Shown: one piece after another, positions 48,059 to 54,636 of the stretch
Numbering within the stretch: position 1 is the first letter of the stretch
Layout: the number at the start of each line of letters is the position of its first letter
Notes under the pieces: generated by a model
Database searches by the model: none
The model's input: the letters and a program-made list of their open reading frames with translations, nothing else
What the model was told of the DNA's origin: nothing
Origin: Paludibacteraceae bacterium
Lineage (GTDB): Bacteria; Bacteroidota; Bacteroidia; Bacteroidales; Paludibacteraceae
Assembly (NCBI GenBank): GCA_017448345.1
Contig: JAFSLP010000016.1
Location: forward strand, 1-54,636
Length of the DNA: 54,636 nt
Direction: 5' to 3'
Program-made: the position numbers and the translations under genes

Positions 48059-49483
48059 ATGGATGAGTTGTTTGGAAGAAAAGCGGAATTGAAACAATTG
48101 GATGAGTATGTCAATTCTGGCAGACCAGAGTTTGTCGCCTTATATGGTCGCAGACGCGTGGGGAAAACCTTTCTGATTGATGAGTATTTCCAACGGCAGT
48201 ACGCTTTTTCGGCAATCGGAGTGATTGACGGAGAACGTAACGAGCAGATGTCGGCTTTCATGCAGGGTCTTCGTAATATCGGCTATAAAGGAGGAAAACC
48301 AAAGTCATGGATGGATGCTTTTTATGAACTTTCCAAACTGTTGGAACCTCAATTAATATCCGGTAGTCGTTGTGTCATATTCATAGACGAACTGCCCTGT
48401 TTTGATACGCCCAAAGCCGGTTTTGTACGCGCTTTCGGACATTTCTGGAACTCATGGGCTTCTAAACACAAGGAGGTGATGCTTGTCGTTTGCGGCAGTG
48501 CCACATCATGGATGATAGAAAATATCATTGACAGCCACGGCGGGCTGCATAACCGGATTACCCATGAAATGCACCTGCAACCTTTTACGCTCAGCGAGAC
48601 GGAGCACATGATCCACTCTATGAAAATAGGATGGGACAGGCTGGCTATTTTGCAAATGTATATGGCTGTTGGCGGTATTCCATACTACCTCAGTCTGCTG
48701 CAACGCGGTGAGAGCGTGGCACAAGCTATTGATCGGCTGTTCTTTGCCAGAAATGCACCCTTACGAGATGAGTACGAACGGTTGTTCGCATCACTTTTCC
48801 GTAAGCCGGAACCTTATTTGGAAATACTGAAAGTCTTATCATCTTGTCGCCAAGGAGTCACGCGGGAAGAAATAGCCAAGGCTGTCGGTACCTATGAGAA
48901 CGGACATCTTTCTGACTACCTCAAAAACCTGATACGATGCGATTTTGTGCGGTATTACTATACCCGTTCTACCAAAATTAAGAAGACAGACGGACTATAC
49001 CAACTGACGGATTTCTTTGTCATTTTTTACAATACTTTTGTCAAGAATGCCACCACAGACGAGCATTTCTGGACGAATCATCTGCTTTCTCCGACACTCA
49101 ACATTTGGTTTGGTCTTGCTTTTGAACGTGTGTGCATGGCGCATATCCCGCAAATTAAAAAGGCATTGGGCATAGATAGGATTGGCACGGAGTATTATTC
49201 ATGGCGCAGTAGGGAAAGTGCAAACGGCGCACAAATTGATTTGCTCATCGAACGAGCTGACCGTATCATTAACCTCTGCGAAATCAAGTATAGTGCCGGA
49301 CAATATACGATTAGCAAGGACGAAGATATCAAGATTCGTAATCATCAAGCCGATTTTGTTTCTGAAACGAACGCACGATACGCGGTTGTACCGACTATGA
49401 TTAGCACGTTTGGCTTGAAAGCGAATAATTATTCAGGAGGCATCCAGTCTCAAATTACCATGGACGATTTGTTTAAGGAATAA
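48059..49483 (+). CDS. AAA ATPase with C-terminal DUF234 nuclease-like domain
   Basis: 474 residues. Start MDELFGRKAELKQLDEYVNS at 48059 is the usual one; the frame open from 47894 covers the promoter. ATPase domain: Walker A YGRRRVGKTFLIDEY, Walker B CVIFIDELPCFD, sensor VVCGSATSWM. A winged helix follows (VTREEIAKAVG). The C-terminal DUF234 part has IDLLIERADRIINLCEIKYS, which gives the D...E-x-K of PD-(D/E)xK nucleases. These proteins are common in Bacteroidota and archaea, of unknown function; defence or mobile-element links are suspected. It lies between two restriction-modification stubs. Confidence 0.88.
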   Translation: MDELFGRKAELKQLDEYVNSGRPEFVALYGRRRVGKTFLIDEYFQRQYAFSAIGVIDGERNEQMSAFMQGLRNIGYKGGKPKSWMDAFYELSKLLEPQLISGSRCVIFIDELPCFDTPKAGFVRAFGHFWNSWASKHKEVMLVVCGSATSWMIENIIDSHGGLHNRITHEMHLQPFTLSETEHMIHSMKIGWDRLAILQMYMAVGGIPYYLSLLQRGESVAQAIDRLFFARNAPLRDEYERLFASLFRKPEPYLEILKVLSSCRQGVTREEIAKAVGTYENGHLSDYLKNLIRCDFVRYYYTRSTKIKKTDGLYQLTDFFVIFYNTFVKNATTDEHFWTNHLLSPTLNIWFGLAFERVCMAHIPQIKKALGIDRIGTEYYSWRSRESANGAQIDLLIERADRIINLCEIKYSAGQYTISKDEDIKIRNHQADFVSETNARYAVVPTMISTFGLKANNYSGGIQSQITMDDLFKE

Positions 49484-49499
49484 ATGAAAAAATATCATT

Positions 49500-49766
49500 A
49501 TGACCCCGATACAACAACAAAAAGCAGCCAAAGACTTTGCCGCCCACTGGGAGGGCAAAGGTTATGAAAAAGGCGAGAGCCAGATTTTCTGGACCACGCT
49601 CCTCAACCAAGTCTTCGGTATTGAGCACCCCGAGACCTTCATCATCTACGAGCACCAAGTCAAGCTCGACCACACCTCTTTCATCGACGGCTTCATCCTG
49701 ACCACCAAAGTGATGATTGAGCAGAAGTCGCACAGAAGAACCTCCCCGGAGGCAAGAAAACCATGA
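49500..49766 (+). pseudogene. N-terminal stub of an MmeI-like type IIG restriction-modification protein
   Basis: About 77 residues match the start of MmeI-like proteins (MTPIQQQKAAKDFAAHWEGK, then GYEKGESQIFWTTLLNQVFG and the FIDGFILTTKVMIEQKS strand). It then runs out of homology into HRRTSPEARKP and a stop. The catalytic nuclease Asp-Glu-Lys region and the methyltransferase are missing. It begins 16 bp after the ATPase/DUF234 gene. Confidence 0.78.
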
Positions 49767-49816
49767 AAGCCTACCTCTGGAAAATCTGTGGAGACATCTA
49801 CGATGCCAACCACTAA
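49733..49816 (+). pseudogene. C-terminal remnant of another small gene, fused in
   Basis: A second frame reads QKNLPGGKKTMKAYLWKICG and DIYDANH before a stop at 49814. I recall GGKKTM(K/R)xYLW near the C-terminus of small Bacteroidales proteins related to the one at 36098, so a deletion may have joined two genes here. Weakly supported. Confidence 0.3.
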
Positions 49817-49818
49817 AC

Positions 49819-49846
49819 AAAAAACGACCTTCACGGGTCGTTTTTT
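49819..49846. terminator. Bidirectional terminator before hxlR
   Basis: AAAAAACGACC (49819-49829), loop, GGTCGTTTTTT (49836-49846). Same stem as the korB/rsgA terminator. The T-run overlaps the stop codon of the HxlR gene. Confidence 0.9.
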
Positions 49847-50210
49847 ATGCCTCGAACTGCTGACGGTGCTTCATGATCGTCGGCAGGTTCTTGGATGCCC
49901 ATGCTGTTAGCTCCTGCACAATAGGCACTAACTCTGCGCCGATGGGCGTGAGACTGTATTCCACGCGCGGCGGAATTTCCGGATACACCTTGCGGACGAT
50001 GAGGTCGTCCGCTTCGAGCGTGCGCAGCGTACCGCTTAAAACGCGCGTGCTAATATCCGGTATAGCGCGGCTCAGTTCGCTAAAACGGATTGTGCCGTGT
50101 TCGCTGATGACAAGCAACACTAAGAAACCCCATTTATTACCGAAACGGGCTATTACATTGCGCACCGGGCACATCTCAAACATGGAATTCTGACTGTCTT
50201 TCTTTCGCAT
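49845..50210 (-). CDS. HxlR-family transcriptional regulator
   Basis: 121-residue winged-helix regulator. It opens with a Cys typical of redox-sensing members (FEMCPVRNVIARFGNKWGFLVL), followed by IRFSELSRAIPDISTRVLSGTLRTLE and IVRKVYPEIPPRVEYSLTPIG. HxlR proteins often control a divergent oxidoreductase, and here the divergent gene is a nitroreductase. Confidence 0.93.
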   Translation of the reverse strand: MRKKDSQNSMFEMCPVRNVIARFGNKWGFLVLLVISEHGTIRFSELSRAIPDISTRVLSGTLRTLEADDLIVRKVYPEIPPRVEYSLTPIGAELVPIVQELTAWASKNLPTIMKHRQQFEA

Positions 50211-50216
50211 AAAGGC

Positions 50217-50275
50217 ATTTACAATTTAATCATTTACCATTTACCATTTATTTGGACATTGAGCCAATTGGTCAT
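50217..50275. repeat. ACCATTT/GGTCATTTT repeat upstream of hxlR
   Basis: ATTTAATCATTTACCATTTA, CCATTTATTTGG and CCAATTGGTCATTTT words lie between the hxlR start and its promoter. It would be in the hxlR 5' leader, the only member of this family found at a gene start rather than an end. Confidence 0.65.
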
Positions 50276-50284
50276 TTTCGACGG

Positions 50285-50316
50285 CAAAGGTACGACTATT
50301 TTCCCATTTGTACAAT
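50285..50316 (-). promoter_or_regulatory. hxlR promoter
   Basis: TTG at 50315, TACCTTTG at 50285-50292 on the minus strand; spacing 23. Confidence 0.65.
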
Positions 50317-50418
50317 ACTTTCAAAAAAAAAGTAACTTTTTTATCAAAATTTTATGTCTGAGATGCAAGTTATTTCCAAAATGGCGGAATAGGTTACTAA
50401 CTAATCTATTTTACCTCT

Positions 50419-50450
50419 CTTGCGTATTTCAAAAAAAAGCAGTAATTTTG
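50419..50450 (+). promoter_or_regulatory. Promoter of the nitroreductase-ACGX unit
   Basis: CTTGCGTATTTC, A8, GCAG, TAATTTTG (50443-50450); spacing 23. Confidence 0.8.
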
Positions 50451-50471
50451 CAGCCGAAAAATCATCTCTTT

Positions 50472-51050
50472 ATGAATTTCTTTGAATTAGTCAAATACCG
50501 TCGGTCGATACGCAAGTACGAGGACAAGCAGATTCCCCGTGAAGACTTGGAACGTATCATCGAAGCCGGTTCGTTTGCGCCGAATGCAGGCGGCGGACAG
50601 CGCAGTATGATTGTGGCAATCCGCGACCGCGAGGTGTCCGAGAAACTGGGCAAACTGAATGTGGCGAGCCTGCGGCGTGACCATCTCATCGGCGGCAATG
50701 TGTCGGCTGAGCAGCCCAGCATCATTGATGACCCGACCATCAAAAGCGGTTTCTACGGTGCCCCGACGGTGGTGGTAGTGTTTGCGCAACATAACTTCCT
50801 CTACAGCGTGCCGGACGCTTTCTGCTGTGCGGAAAACATGGTTCTGGCGGCAACGGAATTGGGCATAGCATCGTGTATTATCGCCCGTGCGGAAGAGACC
50901 TTCTACAACGACTACGGCAAGTCGCTCATGGCACAATGGACCGTGCCCGATAACTACGCGCCGAGGTGCTTTGTGCTGCTCGGTTACTGCAAAGGCGAGT
51001 ACCCGAAGATCAAACCTCGCAGAGAAAACAGAACACTCATTGTTGAGTAA
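50472..51050 (+). CDS. Nitroreductase family FMN-dependent oxidoreductase
   Basis: 192 residues. Start MNFFELVKYRRSIRKYEDKQ at 50472; the frame open from 50259 runs through the promoter. FMN-contact motifs: RRSIRKY, APNAGGGQRS, and AATELGIASCIIAR near the C-terminal half. It begins a unit with the ACGX precursor and radical SAM gene (33 bp gap), under a divergent HxlR regulator. Flavin-dependent redox chemistry on the peptide is possible but a housekeeping or detox role is as likely. Confidence 0.9.
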   Translation: MNFFELVKYRRSIRKYEDKQIPREDLERIIEAGSFAPNAGGGQRSMIVAIRDREVSEKLGKLNVASLRRDHLIGGNVSAEQPSIIDDPTIKSGFYGAPTVVVVFAQHNFLYSVPDAFCCAENMVLAATELGIASCIIARAEETFYNDYGKSLMAQWTVPDNYAPRCFVLLGYCKGEYPKIKPRRENRTLIVE

Positions 51051-51083
51051 ATATTCATTATTCATTATTAATTATTCATTATT
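51046..51083. repeat. ATTCATTATT tandem repeat after the nitroreductase stop
   Basis: ATATTCATTATTCATTATTA then ATTATTCATTATT, 10-11-bp period, beginning at the stop codon and ending at the precursor start. Confidence 0.7.
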
Positions 51084-51287
51084 ATGAAACGTGTAAACGA
51101 TTTGTATGTTCCCCACAGCGCACAAGGTATGCTGTGCGAGGAGAAACCCGCTGCTTGCGGCAGTGCATGTGGTACAGGTGACAAACCCGAAGAGAAACCG
51201 GCAGCTTGCGGTAGTGCTTGCGGCGCAGGTGACAAACCTGAGAAACCCGCTGCTTGCGGTGCTTCCTGCGGAGCCGGAGACAAGTAA
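51084..51287 (+). CDS. ACGX-repeat RiPP precursor peptide
   Basis: 67 residues. A 20-residue leader (MKRVNDLYVPHSAQGMLCEE) is followed by three tandem copies of a 13-17-residue unit: KPAACGSACGTGDKPEE, KPAACGSACGAGDKPE and KPAACGASCGAGDK. Cys pairs are C25/C29, C42/C46 and C58/C62. I match it to the ACGX-repeat family, paired with a dedicated radical SAM enzyme, whose gene starts 2 bp after this stop. There is no Tat or Sec signal, unlike the CXXX peptides. The product structure is not known to me. Confidence 0.9.
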   Translation: MKRVNDLYVPHSAQGMLCEEKPAACGSACGTGDKPEEKPAACGSACGAGDKPEKPAACGASCGAGDK

Positions 51288-51289
51288 GC

Positions 51290-52318
51290 ATGGAGTATTT
51301 TGCCTTTCAGTGGCATATAACCGACGAGTGCGACCAGCGGTGCAAACACTGCTATATCTTCGCAGAGGGACACCCTGCGTTGATAGAAACGCCGTGGGAA
51401 CGGCTGGTCAGTACTCTCGATAACATCTGTCGTATGGCACAGCGGATGAACCGTGTGCCATACCTCTATATCACCGGCGGCGATCCTATTCTGCATCGCC
51501 GTTTCTGGGACTTGCTGGAACTGGTACACAGCCACGGAATACCCTTCACGATCATGGGCAATCCCTTTCACCTCACGCCCGAAGTGTGCCGGAGGATGCA
51601 CTCACTTGGCTGCCGCAAGTACCAACTCTCGCTGGACGGTCTGAGAGAGACGCACAATCGTTTCCGCAAACCCGGTTCGTTTGATGCGACCTTGGCGGCA
51701 ATCCCTGTCATCCGCGAAGCGGGTATGCATTGCGCTATCATGTCCACCATCAGCGCAGCGAACATAGACGAGATTCCCGAACTGATTGACATCATCGTCG
51801 CCCACCACGCGGACATCTTCGCTTTCGGCCGTTACTGCCCCACAAGCGAGGACAAAGCCCACAAAGAGACATGGCATATCGAGCCTCAGAGGTACCGCGA
51901 TTTTCTTGACCGCTGCTGGCATAAGTTCGAGCAATACAAGGATTCCGAAACCACCTTCAACCTCAAAGACCATCTCTGGACGCTCTATCTCTACGAGCGC
52001 GGTCTTTGGACAATCCCGGATAACTTAGACCCCGATACCATCTACGACGGTTGCAACTGCGGCAACTGCCATTTCACTATTTCTGCTGATGGACAGCTCA
52101 TGGCGTGCCGCCGTTTCGAGAGTTATGTCGGCACTGTGGCGGAAGAGATGTACGATGTCTATCACGGTGATAAGATGAACGCGTACCGCGAGCACGAGCG
52201 CTTTGAGAAATGCGCGAAGTGCGAGTTGCTGCGTTTCTGCCGCGGCTGTCCCGCTGTAGCGTTCGGCTACACCCATAACTTCTACGCCCCCGACCCGCAG
52301 TGCTGGAAAGAGGGGTGA
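51290..52318 (+). CDS. Radical SAM/SPASM protein, ACGX system
   Basis: 342 residues. Start at 51290 (MEYFAFQWHITDECDQRCKHC in part), two bases after the precursor stop. Radical SAM motif C14xxxC18xxC21, then YITGGDPILH and KYQLSLDGLRETHNRFR. SPASM domain: DGCNCGNCHFTISADGQLMAC, then CAKCELLRFCRGC and a final Cys. It is expected to install crosslinks or other radical modifications on the ACGX peptide. No exporter or protease gene follows. Confidence 0.9.
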   Translation: MEYFAFQWHITDECDQRCKHCYIFAEGHPALIETPWERLVSTLDNICRMAQRMNRVPYLYITGGDPILHRRFWDLLELVHSHGIPFTIMGNPFHLTPEVCRRMHSLGCRKYQLSLDGLRETHNRFRKPGSFDATLAAIPVIREAGMHCAIMSTISAANIDEIPELIDIIVAHHADIFAFGRYCPTSEDKAHKETWHIEPQRYRDFLDRCWHKFEQYKDSETTFNLKDHLWTLYLYERGLWTIPDNLDPDTIYDGCNCGNCHFTISADGQLMACRRFESYVGTVAEEMYDVYHGDKMNAYREHERFEKCAKCELLRFCRGCPAVAFGYTHNFYAPDPQCWKEG

Positions 52319-52340
52319 GTCGCTTTTTTTTGCCCCGGCT

Positions 52341-52372
52341 CTTGCATATGTCAGAAAAAAGCACTACCTTTG
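52341..52372 (+). promoter_or_regulatory. Promoter of the small membrane protein gene
   Basis: CTTGCATATGTC, A6, GCAC, TACCTTTG (52365-52372); spacing 23. Confidence 0.85.
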
Positions 52373-52388
52373 CACTCGCTTTTGAAAA

Positions 52389-52754
52389 ATGAAACGGCGC
52401 ATATATGTCATAATATTTTTGCTGACCGCATTGATAGCGGTTATAGGCGGTAGTGTCAACTTCCATCCGCAGAATAGGGTGGAGAGCCGCGCTGCTGTTC
52501 CGGCTCCGCAGCAGATCAGTTATATTGTTTCAAACTCTGACTGCGCTATCCCTGTGCAGATTGCGAAGATCCAACTGACGGTCATTCATCTCTCTGCACG
52601 CCAGCAACTCAAACGCCTCTCACAGTCCGTTTTCGGGCTGCCGGCAAATATCGCCGTTTCTTATTCTGCCGCGCAAACCATCTATCGTTCGCGCACGTTG
52701 CTCCGAAGCCTTGAGACCTACGACATAGGCTTCCCGTTCTCCGCTTTTTGGTAA
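52389..52754 (+). CDS. Small exported or membrane-anchored protein, unknown
   Basis: 121 residues. An N-terminal hydrophobic helix (about 5-22) after basic residues suggests export or anchoring. The rest is polar with one Cys (NSDCAIP) and no domain I recognise. Own promoter 17 bp before the start. It begins just after the ACGX radical SAM gene but is transcribed separately. Confidence 0.6.
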   Translation: MKRRIYVIIFLLTALIAVIGGSVNFHPQNRVESRAAVPAPQQISYIVSNSDCAIPVQIAKIQLTVIHLSARQQLKRLSQSVFGLPANIAVSYSAAQTIYRSRTLLRSLETYDIGFPFSAFW

Positions 52755-52767
52755 TTTACAATTAAAA

Positions 52768-52872
52768 GCCTTCAGCTTTCAGTATTCAGCCTTCAGATGC
52801 TTTCTGACGGCTGTGCGGTCGTATACCGCAATAAATGATAAAATTGTAAATGACTAAATGAGTAAATGATTT
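52768..52872. repeat. CTTTCAG/CCTTCAG and AAATGACTAAATG repeats, with a hairpin
   Basis: AGCCTTCAGCTTTCAGTATT then CAGCCTTCAG (52772-52798) is a further tandem family. A hairpin TGCGGT/ACCGCA follows (52814-52830), then AAATGACTAAATGAGTAAATG (52848-52868). Confidence 0.6.
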
Positions 52873-52873
52873 T

Positions 52874-52984
52874 ATGAATACAACAACAATTATTGTTGCC
52901 GTTGTGCTGTTAGCACTCGGCATCATACCTGTTCTTATCCTCAACAAATACGGTAAAGGCAACAAACACGACGACGCGAAATGA
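52874..52984 (+). CDS. Very small membrane protein overlapping the antiporter gene
   Basis: 36 residues: MNTTTIIVAVVLLALGIIPV, then LILNKYGKGNKHDDAK. One transmembrane helix and a basic tail. Its TGA overlaps the ATG of the antiporter gene (ATGA, 52981-52984), which supports real translation and coupling. It may be a small subunit or regulator of the antiporter. Confidence 0.6.
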   Translation: MNTTTIIVAVVLLALGIIPVLILNKYGKGNKHDDAK

Positions 52985-53928
52985 CAGCCTTGGTTATCGT
53001 ATTCGGATTTGTTTTCCTTTTGTTAGGCGCAGAAGGGCTGGTGGACGGCGCTTCGGGTTTGGCAAAACGCTTCGGTATCAGCAATCTGGTTATCGGCATG
53101 ACCGTCGTGGCTTTCGGCACCTCGATGCCTGAGTTTGTGGTCAACATGCTCTCCGTGGCGGAAGGACAGACAGACCTCGCATTGACCAATATTGTAGGTA
53201 GCAATATCATCAATATCTTTGTCATCCTCGGTCTGACAGCACTGGTCTATCCGATAGCCTCTGCCCGCTCCGCAAGGGTCTTTGATATTCCGATGAACAT
53301 CCTTGCCGGCGTCGTGGTACTGGTTGCAGTACTCGTTACCCTGCCTTTTGAGTCCACACCGGGAATGTCCCGTCTGAGCGGTGGCATTCTTCTGCTGATT
53401 TTCGGTATCTTCATGTACCATAGTGTCAAAACAGCGAAAGCGGAACCGGACAGCACAGAAGATTTCAAACCTATGCCGCTTGCCAAATCCCTGATATATA
53501 TCGTCTTGGGGCTTGCAGGATTGATTGTAGGAGGCGAGATGATTGTCCGCGGTTCTGTCCGTGTGGCTACCGAATTAGGCGTGCCGGACGCTATCATCGG
53601 GCTGACTATCGTAGCACTCGGAACTTCATTGCCCGAACTGGCTACGTCGGTCGTGGCGGCAACCAAGCACAACTGCGACTTGGCATTGGGAAATATCGTA
53701 GGCAGCGTGTCGTTCAATGTGTTCTTTATCTTGGGCACATCCGCGCTGCTTAGACCCCTTCCCGCCTACGAAGGAATTATTTTGGACGGTATCATGGCTA
53801 CGCTGGGAGCCGTGCTGGTCTGGCTGGGAGTCATCTCCAACCGCCAACACCAACTCAAACGCTGGCATGGTGCCCTGTTATTAACCGTCTATGCAGCATA
53901 CCTGACGTATAGACTAATGAATGTATAA
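52981..53928 (+). CDS. Calcium/sodium antiporter, YrbG-like
   Basis: 315 residues, CaCA superfamily, with ten predicted transmembrane segments in two inverted halves. The two alpha repeats carry VAFGTSMPEFVVN and VALGTSLPELATS, each with the NIVGSN/S element (NIVGSNIINIFVILGL and NIVGSVSFNVFFILG). K+-independent Ca2+/Na+ or Ca2+/H+ exchange across the inner membrane is typical. Translationally coupled to the 36-residue protein. Confidence 0.93.
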   Translation: MTALVIVFGFVFLLLGAEGLVDGASGLAKRFGISNLVIGMTVVAFGTSMPEFVVNMLSVAEGQTDLALTNIVGSNIINIFVILGLTALVYPIASARSARVFDIPMNILAGVVVLVAVLVTLPFESTPGMSRLSGGILLLIFGIFMYHSVKTAKAEPDSTEDFKPMPLAKSLIYIVLGLAGLIVGGEMIVRGSVRVATELGVPDAIIGLTIVALGTSLPELATSVVAATKHNCDLALGNIVGSVSFNVFFILGTSALLRPLPAYEGIILDGIMATLGAVLVWLGVISNRQHQLKRWHGALLLTVYAAYLTYRLMNV

Positions 53929-53931
53929 TTA

Positions 53932-53994
53932 AATAAATGAAAAAATGGAAAATGAACAAATAAATGACCAAATGGTAAATGGTCAAATGGTAAA
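53932..53994. repeat. ATGGTAAATGACCAA-type repeat forming a gene start
   Basis: AATAAATGACCAAATGGTAA, ATGGTCAAATGGTAAATG words run from the antiporter stop into the next frame and supply its first 16 codons and several ATGs. Confidence 0.75.
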
Positions 53995-54349
53995 TGAATT
54001 GGTTGCTCGCAAAAGCTCGTTCTTCGGGCTGTTTCACCACTTGGTATATACGCCGACTAACAGCCGTATTACCGACTATGCCCGCTATTACGGGCACATC
54101 GTGCGTGATGAACTGCGGGATTTGTTCTCGTTGGAGGATGACAAGTTCGTGCAGCGTCTGTCCAAACTCACGACCTACGAAGAAGCGGTCAACGGAAACG
54201 TGCTGGTCGAAGGTCATATCTCCGCCGACAAGCAGTTTGTTTCTCTGCGGTTGTACCTCTATGAGCAGATCGACTACCGCCCTGCAAGCAAAACCTATTT
54301 CCTGCAAGGCGACGCGGCGCAGCAAGCCGTCCGGGTCTTCAAACTATAA
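53945..54349 (+). CDS. Uncharacterised protein with repeat-derived N-terminus
   Basis: 134 residues from the first ATG, but the opening MENEQINDQMVNGQMVNE is coded by the repeat. Starting at the third ATG (53987) would give MVNELVARKSSFFGLFHHLV and 120 residues. The remainder is soluble, mixed alpha/beta (TPTNSRITDYARYYGHIV; NGNVLVEGHISADKQFVSLR). No family recognised. Followed by a terminator. Confidence 0.55.
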   Translation: MENEQINDQMVNGQMVNELVARKSSFFGLFHHLVYTPTNSRITDYARYYGHIVRDELRDLFSLEDDKFVQRLSKLTTYEEAVNGNVLVEGHISADKQFVSLRLYLYEQIDYRPASKTYFLQGDAAQQAVRVFKL

Positions 54350-54374
54350 ACCGCAAGACTTCCTTTCTGCCAAG

Positions 54375-54406
54375 GCGGCTCACAGCAGTGTGGGTCGCTT
54401 TCTTTA
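54375..54406 (+). terminator. Terminator after the last gene
   Basis: GCGGCTCACA (54375-54384), GCAG, TGTGGGTCGC (54389-54398), 10-bp stem with two G-U pairs, then TTTCTTT. Confidence 0.82.
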
Positions 54407-54414
54407 TCTCAAAA

Positions 54415-54446
54415 CTTGCACAGGTCGGAAAAATGTTATACCTTTG
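54415..54446 (+). promoter_or_regulatory. Promoter at the right edge (1)
   Basis: CTTGCACAGGTC, TACCTTTG at 54439-54446; spacing 23. No gene begins before the edge; an AT-rich repeat (ATTAATTATTAATT) follows at 54478-54504. Confidence 0.75.
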
Positions 54447-54594
54447 CACCCGAAAAAGAAAGCACCCGCCTAACGAGATATTAATTATTAATTATTAATT
54501 AATAATGCGAATCAGCAGTTGAGACAACCTCAAACAGTCTTCGCTTTTAAGTTAATTTTATGTGTTATTTTTATTAAAAATAGTTGCTCAAAAA

Positions 54595-54626
54595 CTTGCA
54601 TATCTCGTTGATTTTTAGTAACTTTA
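54595..54626 (+). promoter_or_regulatory. Promoter at the right edge (2)
   Basis: CTTGCATATCTC, TAACTTTA at 54619-54626; spacing 23. It would drive a gene beyond the window. Confidence 0.55.
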
Positions 54627-54636
54627 CAGTCTAATA

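Noticed and set aside
1-54636. tRNA, rRNA, tmRNA or RNase P genes
   Set aside because: I looked for TTCGAATC-type T-loops with CCA-proximal stems and for the conserved tmRNA/RNase P cores on both strands and found none that fold properly.
1-54636. CRISPR array
   Set aside because: The tandem repeats have 7-16-bp units without unique spacers of constant length, and there are no cas genes.

Overview
The window is chromosomal DNA of a Bacteroidota, most probably a member of the Bacteroidales. The evidence is the promoter form (TTG, 23 bp, then TAnnTTTG), the near absence of Shine-Dalgarno sites, type IX secretion features (a CHU_C-type and a Por-type C-terminal sorting domain, and GldF), an XrtF-like exosortase, and protein families typical of the order (DUF1599, the BT_3928-like DoxX protein, CXXX-repeat RiPPs). 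I cannot name the family or genus. I saw no tRNA, rRNA or CRISPR array.

Layout. 1-120: the 3' end of an IS30-type transposase. 236-7802 (+): a biotin-dependent-type carboxyltransferase, serC-serA, a T9SS-sorted PKD/CHU_C protein and an M3 peptidase. 7803-8268: a gene-free stretch with an orphan leftward promoter and stacked hairpins. 8269-15010 (-): YfcE-like phosphatase, GldF, nucleoside transporter, prfC, pheT. 15142-18542 (-): a secreted UGSC-like redox protein with a T9SS tail, an LTxxQ periplasmic protein, an ECF sigma factor and a probable anti-sigma protein. 18694-21689 (+): korAB. 21773-26857 (-): rsgA, frr, pyrH, a gamma-carbonic anhydrase, tpiA and an unknown gene. 27362-33027 (-): a complete CXXX-repeat RiPP operon. 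33141-34038 (-): a DUF3791/DUF3990 toxin-antitoxin-like cassette. 34422-36502 (+): a DUF3987 protein and a small companion. 36567-40856 (-): DoxX/MauE-like protein, DUF1599, hisS, waaA. 40966-42641 (+): tsaD and an exosortase. 42613-47363 (-): a CPA2 antiporter, uvrA and a small lipoprotein. 47659-49816: an intact ATPase/DUF234 gene flanked by stubs of restriction-modification genes. 49845-52318: HxlR regulator, nitroreductase and an ACGX-repeat RiPP pair. 52389-54349 (+): small membrane proteins, a Ca/Na antiporter and an unknown protein.

Three things stand out. First, the CXXX operon looks self-sufficient: a strong promoter, a highly structured ~300-nt leader RNA ending in its own terminator, an outer-membrane barrel, four Tat-signal precursors (one frameshifted, one lacking the Cys repeat), a radical SAM maturase, a SPASM-only partner, a small accessory protein, and its own tatA and tatC. 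A second, unrelated radical-SAM peptide system (ACGX) lies 18 kb away.

Second, the region is peppered with short tandem repeats of several families (units of about 7-16 bp). Between genes they sit almost always on or beside a stop codon. Inside conserved genes (pheT, korA, korB, rsgA, uvrA, hisS) they appear as in-frame insertions encoding recurring peptides such as VPSDQVPSTKE and VESQKSK.

Third, nearly every promoter I could find keeps the same 23-bp TTG-to-TA spacing with an A-tract in the spacer, so transcription units can be called from sequence alone.
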